NCBI GenBank assembly: GCA_017461605.1 | Contig: JAFTXN010000002.1 | Span: 310,001-374,000 of the forward strand | From: Bacteroidaceae bacterium | Lineage (GTDB): Bacteria; Bacteroidota; Bacteroidia; Bacteroidales; Bacteroidaceae | Length of the DNA: 64,000 nucleotides | Direction of reading: 5' to 3' | In this document: piece by piece, positions 24,429-32,487 of the stretch | How the letters are laid out: the number at the start of each line of letters is the position of its first letter | How positions within the stretch are numbered: position 1 is the stretch's first letter | Position numbers and translations under genes: made by a program | Notes under the pieces: generated by a model | Seen by the model: only the letters and a program-made list of their open reading frames with translations | What the model was told of the DNA's origin: nothing | The model's database searches: none

Positions 24429-26081
24429 ATGGAATACCCTTCGATTAATGAATACAAGGACTCTGTCGGCATCCCCGAGTGTTTGGAGCATTCGGCTTTG
24501 CAGGGCTTGGAGCCGGTGAAGCAAGGCGGTCAGGTGGTGCTCACCTCCGGCAACTTTGCCGTGGTGTTTAAGATGAAGCGCAAGGAGACGGGTGAGTTTT
24601 TCGCCTTGAAGTGCTTCCTGACAGATGAGCCGGACAGAGCGAAGGCCTACCGTGAGATAGAGGCAGAACTGCGTTATGCCGAATCGCCCTACTTCGTGCG
24701 TATGCAGTATCTTGAAGATGCCATTTGGGCAGGCCCGGGCGATAAACCTTTCCCCGTGTTGCTGATGCCGTGGGTGGAGGGCGAAACGCTCGACAGCTAT
24801 GTGGAACGCCTGGTGGAGGAAGACCCTGCACGACTGCCCCTTGTGGCTTACCGCTTCTCGGTGATGGCGTCGTGGTTGGTCAATCAGCCTTTTGCGCATG
24901 GCGACATCAAGCCCGACAACATCCTTGTTCGCAAGGACGGCACGATGGTGTTGGTGGACTACGACGGACTCTACGTCCCCTCCATGCAGGGCTGGCCGGC
25001 GCGTGAGGCCGGTACATCGGCTTTTCGCCACCCCAAGCGTGATCAGATGCCTTTTGACGAACAGATAGACGACTTCCCCTTGGTATCCATCGCCCTCTCG
25101 TTGCTGCTCATTGCGCACAAACCCTCGTTGCTCAGTGATTATGGTGCAAAAGACCGTCTGCTGTTTACGGAGAACGATTACCGAAATCTCGCACAAAGCC
25201 GTGTGCTTCCCGAGGTGGTGGCCCTGAGTCATCATGCCGATGTGCAACGCATGTATGGTCTCTTCCTGATAGCCTTGTCTGAGGGCCACTTGCAGCGCTG
25301 CGAGAACCGCCTCTTGCTCTTGCCGCCACCGCGGCAGGACTTTGCACAACCCACAAACATCTTCCGCACCCTGCCGCGCGAGTTTTGTGTGAACGGTGTC
25401 AGCTTTCGGATGATTCCCGTTGAGGGAGGCTCGTACATGATGGGGGCAGCGGACGATGACAGCGAGGCACAAGATTGGGAAAAACCGTGCCACAAAGTTA
25501 CGCTTGATAGCTACTATATGGCAGAAACGCAAGTAACGCAAGCACTTTGGGAAGCAGTGATGGGCTATAATCCATCGAAATTTAAAGGCGCCAATCGTCC
25601 TGTAGAATGTGTGACTTGGAATGACTGTCAGAAGTTCCTGATGAAACTGAACGCACTAACGGGCATGCAATTCTGTCTGCCCACGGAAGCGCAATGGGAA
25701 TATGCCGCACGTGGCGGCAAGCGCTCCAAGGGCTATAAGTATGCCGGAGGAAACAATCTTGACAGCGTTGCGTGGTGGAGTGGAAATTCCAACGATGAAA
25801 CACACGATGTAAAAAAGAAACAACCCAACGAACTCGGCCTTTACGATATGTCGGGCAATGTGAATGAATGGTGCAATGACCGGTTCGATGAAAACTGTTA
25901 TGCCAACTCTCCTGAGCACAATCCGCAAGGTCCCGGCTCGGGCTGCAATCGTGTGTTGCGTGGGGGCAGTTGGTACTTTGATGCGAGGGACTGCCGCCTC
26001 TCGTGCCGCAACTACGACGCCCCCGACGTCAGGTACTGCAATTGCGGGCTGCGCCTTGCTCTCCCCAATTTACAATGTTAA
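24429..26081 (+). CDS. Protein kinase-like / SUMF1 fusion protein
   Basis: 550 residues from ATG 24429 (MEYPSINEYKDS, a start I recall for this kinase family; an in-frame ATG exists at 24390). Residues about 35-290 are a serine/threonine kinase-like domain: glycine-loop region SGNFAVVFKM, catalytic Lys in FALKCF (61), HGDIKPDN (Asp159) and VDYDG in place of DFG (Asp177). Residues about 315-550 are a SUMF1 domain ending LPNLQC, with Phe in place of the first FGE cysteine and the second kept. No signal peptide, so cytosolic. The SUMF1 half closely matches the secreted protein at 15115. Its partner and substrate are unknown. Confidence 0.85.
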   Translation: MEYPSINEYKDSVGIPECLEHSALQGLEPVKQGGQVVLTSGNFAVVFKMKRKETGEFFALKCFLTDEPDRAKAYREIEAELRYAESPYFVRMQYLEDAIWAGPGDKPFPVLLMPWVEGETLDSYVERLVEEDPARLPLVAYRFSVMASWLVNQPFAHGDIKPDNILVRKDGTMVLVDYDGLYVPSMQGWPAREAGTSAFRHPKRDQMPFDEQIDDFPLVSIALSLLLIAHKPSLLSDYGAKDRLLFTENDYRNLAQSRVLPEVVALSHHADVQRMYGLFLIALSEGHLQRCENRLLLLPPPRQDFAQPTNIFRTLPREFCVNGVSFRMIPVEGGSYMMGAADDDSEAQDWEKPCHKVTLDSYYMAETQVTQALWEAVMGYNPSKFKGANRPVECVTWNDCQKFLMKLNALTGMQFCLPTEAQWEYAARGGKRSKGYKYAGGNNLDSVAWWSGNSNDETHDVKKKQPNELGLYDMSGNVNEWCNDRFDENCYANSPEHNPQGPGSGCNRVLRGGSWYFDARDCRLSCRNYDAPDVRYCNCGLRLALPNLQC

Positions 26082-26314
26082 CCTTCTAAGTTAAGTGATT
26101 TCGCAGTCTTTATGCAAGTAGGGTTGAACAATGACGAAGATTTTACGTCGCGCGTGCGCATACGTGTACGCGCGTATATTATTATATGTGTGCGACGAGA
26201 ACCATAAGAGTGCTTTGTGCGGATTGAAAGATGCGGAGAGCGATTATGAAAAAGGCTTGTCGATGCCCTTTTACGCTGTTTTGATTTATTTTCGTCAAAA
26301 AAAACGGTTTTGGC
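26082..26314. other. Intergenic stretch with alternating purine-pyrimidine tract
   Basis: No gene is supported. From 26149 to 26179 every base alternates pyrimidine and purine (31 nt, CG, CA and TA steps), a candidate Z-DNA-forming tract. It is flanked by CGTCGC and GCGACG, which could close a hairpin (26146-26196). Confidence 0.6.
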
Positions 26315-26345
26315 TTTGCGGAGAAAATAATTATCACTACTTTTG
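26315..26345 (+). promoter_or_regulatory. Promoter of the tRNA-Val cluster
   Basis: TTTG 26315-26318, 19 bp, TACTTTTG 26338-26345, 20 bp before the first tRNA. Confidence 0.7.
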
Positions 26346-26365
26346 CATCGCTTTTGAAAGGAAAG

Positions 26366-26440
26366 GGGCGCTTAGCTCAGCTGGTTCAGAGCGTCTGCCT
26401 TACAAGCAGAGGGTCGGCGGTTCGAATCCGTCAGCGCCCA
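26366..26440 (+). tRNA. tRNA-Val (anticodon UAC), copy 1
   Basis: 75 nt cloverleaf: acceptor GGGCGCT/AGCGCCC, D stem GCTC/GAGC, anticodon stem TCTGC/GCAGA with loop CTTACAA (anticodon TAC), T loop TTCGAAT. The 3' CCA is not encoded. Confidence 0.97.
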
Positions 26441-26486
26441 CACGAAACTCCGAAATTCCTTTCACAAAGCTTGCTGTTTGGCAAAA

Positions 26487-26561
26487 GGGCGCTTAGCTCA
26501 GCTGGTTCAGAGCGTCTGCCTTACAAGCAGAGGGTCGGCGGTTCGAATCCGTCAGCGCCCA
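26487..26561 (+). tRNA. tRNA-Val (anticodon UAC), copy 2
   Basis: Identical to copy 1; 46-nt spacer. Probably processed from one precursor transcript. Confidence 0.97.
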
Positions 26562-26592
26562 CGCTTTTGCCCAACAACGAAAATCCCGAAAG

Positions 26593-26667
26593 GGGCGCTT
26601 AGCTCAGCTGGTTCAGAGCGTCTGCCTTACAAGCAGAGGGTCGGCGGTTCGAATCCGTCAGCGCCCA
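26593..26667 (+). tRNA. tRNA-Val (anticodon UAC), copy 3
   Basis: Identical to copies 1 and 2; 31-nt spacer. CCA not encoded. Confidence 0.97.
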
Positions 26668-26745
26668 CTCAGACAAAGGAAGTTGCAAATACGTGTTGCA
26701 ACTTCTCTTTTTTATATATCCCGTGACGGGGATTTGCGGCCGCCC

Positions 26746-26777
26746 TTTGGGACGGCCCGTGTTTTTTTATAACTTTG
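26746..26777 (+). promoter_or_regulatory. Promoter of ettA
   Basis: TTTG 26746-26749, 20 bp, TAACTTTG 26770-26777; leader of about 75 nt to ATG 26855. Confidence 0.75.
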
Positions 26778-26854
26778 CGCAAAAGCCGCACGACGAGCAG
26801 AAATGCGTCCGGAGGGTGGCTCAACCAAAACAAACAAATATAAAAAGTATATAT

Positions 26855-28549
26855 ATGGCTACAGTTGACGACAAGAAAATCATCTTCTCAATGGTGGGAC
26901 TCACCAAAACCATCAAGCAAACCAACAAAACCATTCTGAAAAACATCTATCTCTCCTTCTTTTACGGTGCTAAGATCGGTATCATCGGTCTGAACGGTGC
27001 CGGTAAGTCTACTCTGATGAAAATCATTGCCGGACTCGACAACGATTATCAGGGAGAGGTGGTGTTTGCCCCCGGATACACCGTGGGGTATCTGCCTCAG
27101 GAACCGCATCTCGATGACACCAAGACGGTGAAAGAGATAGTGCAGGAGGGTGTGCAGCATGTGGTAGACGCTTTGGCGGAATACGAAGAAATCAATCAGA
27201 AGTTCGGCTTGCCGGAATACTATGAGGACGAGGACAAGATGAACGCGCTCTTTGCACGACAGGGCGAGCTGCAGGACATCCTCGATGCTACCGACGCGTG
27301 GAACCTGGACAGCCGTCTTGAACGTGCCATGGCCGCGCTGCGCTGTCCGGACCCCGACCGCACTGCCGAACACCTGTCCGGCGGTGAACGCCGTCGCGTG
27401 GCGCTTTGTCGCCTCTTGCTGCAGAAGCCTGATGTCCTCTTGCTCGACGAGCCGACCAACCACCTCGATGCTGAGAGTATCGACTGGCTGGAGCAGCATC
27501 TCAACCAGTATGAGGGAACTGTGATCGCCGTGACACACGACCGCTACTTCCTGGACGACGTGGCCGGCTGGATTCTCGAACTCGACCGTGGCGAGGGTAT
27601 CCCCTGGAAGGGCAATTACTCTTCGTGGCTCGACCAAAAGACGAAGCGCATGGAGATGGAAGAGAAGGTGGCGAGCAAGCGCCGCAAAACCTTGGAACGT
27701 GAACTGGAATGGGTGCGCATGGCGCCAAAGGCACGTCAGGCAAAGGGAAAAGCACGTCTGAATTCTTACGACAAACTGCTCGGTGAAGACCAAAAGGAGA
27801 AGGAACAGAAGCTTGAGATCTTTATTCCCAACGGACCGCGTCTGGGCAACAAGGTCATCGAGGCACAGCACGTGGCAAAGGCTTTTGGTGATCGTACCCT
27901 CTTCTCCGATCTCAACTTCATGCTTCCGCCCAACGGTATCATCGGTGTGATAGGTCCCAATGGTGCCGGAAAAACCACGTTGTTCCGTCTGATTATGCAG
28001 CTGGAGCAGGCAGATGCCGGCAGCTTCGAAGTGGGCGAAACCGTAAAGCTTGCCTACGTGGACCAACAGCACAAGGACATCGACCCCAACAAGTCGGTGT
28101 ATGAAGTAATCAGTGGCGGAAACGAACTGATGCGTATGGGAGGACGCGAAATCAATGCGCGTGCTTACCTGAGCCGTTTCAATTTCTCCGGAGCGGATCA
28201 GGAGAAGAAGTGCGGTGTGCTGTCGGGCGGTGAACGCAACCGTTTGCATTTGGCCCTGGCGTTGAAGCAAGAGGGCAATGTGCTCTTGCTGGACGAACCT
28301 ACCAACGATATCGACGTGAATACGCTCCGTGCATTGGAGGAAGGCTTGGAGGCTTTTGCCGGATGCGCGGTGGTTATCAGCCACGACCGTTGGTTCCTCG
28401 ACAGAATATGTACGCACATTTTGGCATTCGAGGGCGATGGCAACGTGTTCTTCTTCGAAGGAAGCTACACGGACTATGAGGTCAACAAGGCCAAGCGTCT
28501 GGGACTGGAAGAGCCGAAGCGCATCCGCTATCGCAAGTTGGAAGAATAA
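26855..28549 (+). CDS. ettA: ABC-F translation factor EttA (energy-dependent translational throttle)
   Basis: 564 residues from ATG 26855; the frame runs upstream across the promoter, so earlier starts are rejected. Two soluble ATPase domains with Walker A GLNGAGKST and GPNGAGKTT, signatures LSGGERRR and LSGGERNR, and Walker B LLLDEPTNHLD and LLLDEPTNDID. The linker helix region (EWVRMAPKARQAKGKARL) corresponds to the tRNA-interaction motif. No membrane helices. EttA binds the ribosomal E site and gates the first peptide bond according to ATP/ADP. The next gene begins 18 bp downstream. Confidence 0.93.
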   Translation: MATVDDKKIIFSMVGLTKTIKQTNKTILKNIYLSFFYGAKIGIIGLNGAGKSTLMKIIAGLDNDYQGEVVFAPGYTVGYLPQEPHLDDTKTVKEIVQEGVQHVVDALAEYEEINQKFGLPEYYEDEDKMNALFARQGELQDILDATDAWNLDSRLERAMAALRCPDPDRTAEHLSGGERRRVALCRLLLQKPDVLLLDEPTNHLDAESIDWLEQHLNQYEGTVIAVTHDRYFLDDVAGWILELDRGEGIPWKGNYSSWLDQKTKRMEMEEKVASKRRKTLERELEWVRMAPKARQAKGKARLNSYDKLLGEDQKEKEQKLEIFIPNGPRLGNKVIEAQHVAKAFGDRTLFSDLNFMLPPNGIIGVIGPNGAGKTTLFRLIMQLEQADAGSFEVGETVKLAYVDQQHKDIDPNKSVYEVISGGNELMRMGGREINARAYLSRFNFSGADQEKKCGVLSGGERNRLHLALALKQEGNVLLLDEPTNDIDVNTLRALEEGLEAFAGCAVVISHDRWFLDRICTHILAFEGDGNVFFFEGSYTDYEVNKAKRLGLEEPKRIRYRKLEE

Positions 28550-28567
28550 GAGAGGGCGTTTTCGGTA

Positions 28568-29167
28568 ATGAAGAATACGGAGAACAAGCCGCTAATACTT
28601 ATATGTTATGCCGTGGAAGGCGAGCGGGTGAATTGGCACCTGCCCGACTTTCGCGTGCAAGCCGTCAGGACGGGCATTGGTAAGGCCGGCGCAGCTTTTC
28701 AGTTGACGCGGGCCATCCTGCAAGCACGTCCGGACTTTGTGCTGAACGTCGGCACTTCCGGCACTTTAACGCACAGGATTGGCGATGTGCTGGTGTGTCA
28801 TCGTTTCGTGGATCGTGATTTCCAAAAGCTAGAACTGCCGGGTGTGGAGTGGGAGATAGAAACTCCGCATTCCTTTCCGCTGCGTCTGCCTTCCGTGCTG
28901 GGAGGTGAGGTGGTGGATGCGGATTTTGCCGTCAGCACCGGCGACGATTTTGTAACGGCTGCATCGGGAGCCGTAGGCGATGCAGTGGATATGGAAGCCT
29001 TTGCCGAAGCCTTGGTATGCCGCGAAATGGGCATTCCTTTTGCTGCCGTGAAATATATCACGGATGTGGTGGGGCGTAACTCCGTGAAAGAATGGGAGGA
29101 ACGCCTTGCTGATGCTCGCGAAGAGCTGACTCACTATTTTGAGAACCATGTAAAATTACTGAAATAG
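28568..29167 (+). CDS. Nucleoside phosphorylase-family nucleosidase (MTAN-like)
   Basis: 199 residues, somewhat shorter than the 230-residue MTA/SAH nucleosidases. PNP/UDP superfamily fold: TGIGKAGAAFQLTRAI (phosphate or ribose site region), NVGTSGTLTHRIGDVLV, DMEAFAEALVCREMGIP (the Met-Glu pair that binds ribose) and KYITDVVG with the likely catalytic Asp. Probably hydrolyses an adenosine-type nucleoside such as 5'-methylthioadenosine, but specificity is not certain. Operon with ettA and the SUI1 gene (3-bp gap). Confidence 0.8.
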   Translation: MKNTENKPLILICYAVEGERVNWHLPDFRVQAVRTGIGKAGAAFQLTRAILQARPDFVLNVGTSGTLTHRIGDVLVCHRFVDRDFQKLELPGVEWEIETPHSFPLRLPSVLGGEVVDADFAVSTGDDFVTAASGAVGDAVDMEAFAEALVCREMGIPFAAVKYITDVVGRNSVKEWEERLADAREELTHYFENHVKLLK

Positions 29168-29170
29168 CTT

Positions 29171-29512
29171 ATGGCCAACAACGATTGGAAGAGCCGTCTC
29201 GGTATGGTGTATTCCACCAATCCCGATTACCATTTTGAAACTTCGGAAGAGCCGGAAGCCGACACGCTGCCGCCTGCCCAGCAACGGTTGCGCGTCCGAA
29301 TGGAGCGTGCCGGGCGAAAAGGAAAGACCGTGACGCTTGTGGAAGGCTTTGTGGGAACTGAGGACGATATGAAGGACCTTGCCAAAATGTTGAAAACCAA
29401 ATTGAGCACCGGCGGAAGTGCGAAAGACGGCGAAATCGTCATTCAGGGTGATGTGCGTCAGCGTGTGGCAGAATTGCTGCGTGCTGCCGGATACTCACAA
29501 ACCAAAGGCTGA
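29171..29512 (+). CDS. SUI1/eIF1-like translation factor (YciH family)
   Basis: 113 residues. The C-terminal 75 residues form a SUI1 domain (GRKGKTVTLVEGFVG, LKTKLSTGGSAKDGEIVIQG, RVAELLRAAGY), the fold of eukaryotic eIF1 and archaeal aIF1. Bacterial members such as YciH are thought to influence start-site selection or stress translation. The N-terminal 35 residues are acidic and probably flexible. It sits in the same transcript as ettA, another initiation-stage factor, which is suggestive. Confidence 0.9.
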   Translation: MANNDWKSRLGMVYSTNPDYHFETSEEPEADTLPPAQQRLRVRMERAGRKGKTVTLVEGFVGTEDDMKDLAKMLKTKLSTGGSAKDGEIVIQGDVRQRVAELLRAAGYSQTKG

Positions 29513-29552
29513 CTTTCGTCGGTCGTATCCGAACAAATGGCGTTAAAGTGTT

Positions 29553-29585
29553 GAGGGGTATCATCGGCCCCTCGCTTTCTTTACT
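29553..29585 (+). terminator. Weak terminator after the ettA operon
   Basis: GAGGGG (29553-29558) / CCCCTC (29568-29573) stem followed by a T-rich stretch. Confidence 0.5.
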
Positions 29586-29616
29586 CTTGTTTCCCTTTTT
29601 TCAATTCTTGTAGTTT

Positions 29617-30540
29617 ATGTCTATGAACCGATGGCAGCGTCTGCCCCGTAGCGACCGGCGAGGTTTGGTCTTTCTTCTGATTGTTGCCGTCGGGGTGGTG
29701 GCGGTGGTCTGGTGGCTTCCGCAAAAGCAGCAACAAGGAAGTCTACCTCCGTTGAGCGAAGAGGAAATGCGCGAACTCAGTGCATTTGAACAATCGCTGC
29801 GAGAGGATTCTGCCAAACGCGCTGCACGTTATCCACATTACGCTTCCGAAAATCGTACTCCCGAACTCTTTGTCTTCAATCCCAATACGGCCGATTCGGT
29901 AACGCTGTTGCGATTGGGGCTGAAGCCTTGGCAGGTGCGCAACATGATGAAGTATCGTCGCAAGGGTGGGCGTTGGCGCTCACCGGACGATTTTGCACGT
30001 CTCTATGGCTTGTCGCGGGAGGACTTTCAGCGTTTGCGGCCTTATGTGCAGATTTCGCCTGAAGATGCGTATCCTGTTCGCAAGAACAAGCAGGGCATGG
30101 AGCGCCCCGACAGCTTTGTGCGGAAGTATCCCGAGAAGTTTCCTGCCGGCACAGTGCTCGACTTGAACACGGCAGATACCACTCTGCTGAAGCGTATTCC
30201 CGGTATCGGAAGTTATTATGCAGGGAAAATTTGTCGTTATCGCGATCGTTTGGGTGGTTTTGTGCGTGTTGAACAAATCAGAGAGGTGGAAGGATTGCCC
30301 GAAGGCATTGAAGCCTGGTTTGAAGTGCCGGCTGGTGCGCAGCCCCGGCGGATAGATGTCAATGCTGCCGATTTTCGAACGTTGGTGAGGCACCCCTATC
30401 TCTCGTATGAGCAGGTGAAGGTTCTCACTGCGCATCGGCAGAAATATGGTGCCTTGCAGGGGTGGGAGGATGTGCGACTGCACGAGGCTTTTCGGGAGGT
30501 GGATTTCACGAAACTGGAACCTTATTTCTCTTTTCGCTAA
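29617..30540 (+). CDS. Membrane-anchored helix-hairpin-helix (ComEA-like) protein
   Basis: 307 residues. A basic N-terminus (RWQRLPRSDRRG) precedes one membrane helix (about 18-36), then three helix-hairpin-helix units: FNPNTADSVTLLRLGLK (about 85-145), LNTADTTLLKRIPGIGSYYAGKI (about 187-245) and VNAADFRTLVRHPYL (about 250-305). These resemble ComEA DNA-binding units, so a periplasmic DNA-binding or uptake role is possible. The comF-type gene follows after 9 bp, which fits a competence-like pair, though the other uptake genes are not here. Confidence 0.8.
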   Translation: MSMNRWQRLPRSDRRGLVFLLIVAVGVVAVVWWLPQKQQQGSLPPLSEEEMRELSAFEQSLREDSAKRAARYPHYASENRTPELFVFNPNTADSVTLLRLGLKPWQVRNMMKYRRKGGRWRSPDDFARLYGLSREDFQRLRPYVQISPEDAYPVRKNKQGMERPDSFVRKYPEKFPAGTVLDLNTADTTLLKRIPGIGSYYAGKICRYRDRLGGFVRVEQIREVEGLPEGIEAWFEVPAGAQPRRIDVNAADFRTLVRHPYLSYEQVKVLTAHRQKYGALQGWEDVRLHEAFREVDFTKLEPYFSFR

Positions 30541-30549
30541 TCTCAGGTC

Positions 30550-31323
30550 ATGAAATGGTATGCTTCTTTTTTGCGCCTGCTGTCTGAAGCGGCTGATATC
30601 GTTGTTCCGCGGCGATGCGCACTCTGTGTCAAACGTTTGAAGGCCGGCGAGGAATTCTTATGTCTTTCGTGTCTGACGGAATTGCCTTTTACGCGGTATT
30701 TTGGTCGTGAGGGCAATGCTGTGGAAAGAATCTTCTGGGGCAGAATACCCATCTGTCGTGCCAATTCTTACCTGCATTATTTTCCGGAAAGCATGGTCAG
30801 CCGTTTGTTCTTGGCCTTGAAATATGGCAATCGCCCTCACTATGGTTGCACACTGGGTGCGATGATGGCTGCAGAGCTTTGCGACACCGGTTTCTTTGAT
30901 GGGATGGATGCCATCGTGCCTATCCCTTTGGCCCGAAAGCGTCTGAAACAACGTGGGTACAATCAGAGCGAAATGTTGGCGCAAGGTGTTGCGAAGGTTA
31001 CGCATTTGCCGGTGCTGACGGATGTCGTGGCGCGTGTGGTGGCCAATCCAACACAAACGCACCTCACACGGGCAGAGCGTCAGGAGAATGTACAGAATGT
31101 ATTCACTTTACTTCGGCCGGCGGATGTAGCCGGCAAGCATCTTCTATTGGTAGACGACATTCTCACTACCGGCAGTACGATGACGGCCTGCGCCGAGGAA
31201 GTGGCGAAAGGCGACGATGTGAAAATCAGTGTATTGACATTAGGACTGGCCGGAAGGCATGGGGCAGGGCCGGAACGGCATCCGGAAACAATTAACTTCC
31301 GAATCGAAACATCGGAGCAGTAG
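30550..31323 (+). CDS. ComF-family phosphoribosyltransferase-like protein
   Basis: 257 residues. N-terminal double zinc-finger pattern (RRCALCVKRL and LCLSCLTEL) and a C-terminal PRTase domain with PRPP loop LLLVDDILTTGSTM and PIPLARKRLKQRGYNQSE. ComF proteins are linked to natural transformation in several bacteria, with unclear chemistry. The gene lies 9 bp after the ComEA-like gene. The last 20 residues (RHGAGPERHPETINF...) look unrelated to the domain. Confidence 0.9.
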   Translation: MKWYASFLRLLSEAADIVVPRRCALCVKRLKAGEEFLCLSCLTELPFTRYFGREGNAVERIFWGRIPICRANSYLHYFPESMVSRLFLALKYGNRPHYGCTLGAMMAAELCDTGFFDGMDAIVPIPLARKRLKQRGYNQSEMLAQGVAKVTHLPVLTDVVARVVANPTQTHLTRAERQENVQNVFTLLRPADVAGKHLLLVDDILTTGSTMTACAEEVAKGDDVKISVLTLGLAGRHGAGPERHPETINFRIETSEQ

Positions 31324-31477
31324 GCCTTATTCTTTGCATTGCTTGAATGATTCTAATTCCTCTCCTTTCTTATTTGCAACTTTGCTGCTGCTGAATGTTC
31401 CTCCTTGTTGGTGGAAATGGTGCAGCGAATTCAGACATTTTGCAGTGCGCTTCCGTGAAATTCTCCTCCCATGCCGG

Positions 31478-31544
31478 AAAACTGACAAGGCCTGTCAAAA
31501 AAGTGGCACGCCTTGCCACTTTTTTGACAGGCCTTGTCAGTTTT
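31478..31544. repeat. 31-bp perfect inverted repeat, 5-nt loop
   Basis: Left arm 31478-31508 starts AAAACTGACAAGGCCTGTC and continues AAAAAAGTGGCA; right arm 31514-31544 is its exact complement; loop CGCCT. Each arm also carries the near-palindrome ACAAGGCCTGT. It may act as a terminator for the ComF gene (T-runs inside and after the stem) or be a mobile palindrome. Confidence 0.9.
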
Positions 31545-31588
31545 CAGAAGACGGCTTCTCATTTTCTCCTAAAGGGGGCGAAAAGCAT

Positions 31589-31633
31589 AAAAAAAGCGAA
31601 GGCTGAAATCCGCGTGGGGACTTCGGCCTTCGC
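31589..31633 (-). terminator. Terminator of the META-domain gene
   Basis: GCGAAGGCTGAA (31596-31607) / TTCGGCCTTCGC (31622-31633); the minus strand continues with seven T residues. Confidence 0.75.
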
Positions 31634-31684
31634 CTGTGTTAATGGAAATATGTGTGTCGAAAGGGTGCGTTCCCCAAGGGTTCT

Positions 31685-32449
31685 TTAAGGTTGCTCGCTG
31701 CGGTTCAGTACCATCAGCACTTTGCCACCGGCATCGCAGAGTTGCAGCTGCATTCCCTTCAACTCGATGCGGCGCACCAGTCCGAGGGAGGCCAGCATTT
31801 CGGTCTCGAAGCGAGCGTCCGGGCAGAGCATGCGTGTGCTTCCCAATGTGGCGAGCTTGAGCTTCCCTTTTAACGCCTGTGCCGTGTCGAGTGCACCGGT
31901 AATTCGGTTGCAGCCGGTGTAACCATACAATTGGCCTTGGGCGGTGTCAAAACCGAGGAAAGGCACTTCTTCGCCCTGTGCCACGGCCTTTCCGTTGAGT
32001 TGGGTGATGTTCCATCGGCCATTCAGTATTTGGGCAGTGAGTTGGCGTTCGGCGAGTTCCATCAGCACATTGCCGGCGTTGTCTTTCAGCAATAGCGCAT
32101 CGCCTTTGCATTCGATGGATTTCACTTTACGAACGTTCTCAAGGAATGCTGTTTCGTAGCGATTGTCCGGGCAAGAACGCATGGTCATGGCGGTGCGTCC
32201 GAAGTCCACTTGTCCGGCGTTCAACTCGGCTGCCGAGACGGGCAGACTGAAGGTGTTACATCCCGTGAAGCCATATATCTTTTCTCCATCGTATCCCAAG
32301 AAAGGAGTTTCGGCTTCAGGAGTTATGGTGAGGTTTCCCATTTTCACCACATCCCATTCGCCATTCAACTGGTTCGCAATCTTGTGGCTGCAGGAGGTGA
32401 AAAGGAGACCGGCTGTGGTGCAAGTCAAAATGAGAGAGGTAAGTTTCAT
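31685..32449 (-). CDS. Lipoprotein with two META (HslJ-like) domains
   Basis: 254 residues. Signal peptide with lipobox LLFTSC (Cys about 20). Two tandem META domains, about 28-130 and 140-250, each with the pattern LNG-W-------PFLGYD--G--YGFTGCN (KIYGFTGCNTFS and QLYGYTGCNRIT). HslJ-type META proteins are envelope proteins associated with heat or antibiotic tolerance, without known enzymatic activity. The repeat suggests internal duplication. Followed by its own terminator. Confidence 0.88.
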   Translation of the reverse strand: MKLTSLILTCTTAGLLFTSCSHKIANQLNGEWDVVKMGNLTITPEAETPFLGYDGEKIYGFTGCNTFSLPVSAAELNAGQVDFGRTAMTMRSCPDNRYETAFLENVRKVKSIECKGDALLLKDNAGNVLMELAERQLTAQILNGRWNITQLNGKAVAQGEEVPFLGFDTAQGQLYGYTGCNRITGALDTAQALKGKLKLATLGSTRMLCPDARFETEMLASLGLVRRIELKGMQLQLCDAGGKVLMVLNRSEQP

Positions 32450-32487
32450 TATTGAAATTGTATAGATGAAAATTCAGGAGTTGATAA

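Larger units (their letters stand above)
31324..31684. other. Intergenic stretch with a long perfect palindrome
   Basis: No gene is supported. It contains the 31-bp perfect inverted repeat at 31478-31544 and the terminator of the minus-strand META gene. Confidence 0.6.

Noticed and set aside
26354..26726. Short open frames across the tRNA-Val cluster
   Set aside because: They arise from the repeated tRNA sequence (the same peptide recurs three times) and have no coding signal.
26888..28417. 509-codon open frame on the minus strand
   Set aside because: Complete overlap with ettA, whose Walker and signature motifs are unambiguous; product is His/Gln/Val-rich as expected of a shadow frame.
29617..31323. 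A full natural-competence locus
   Set aside because: Only ComEA-like and ComF-like proteins are present; no comEC, dprA or pilin genes are seen in the window.
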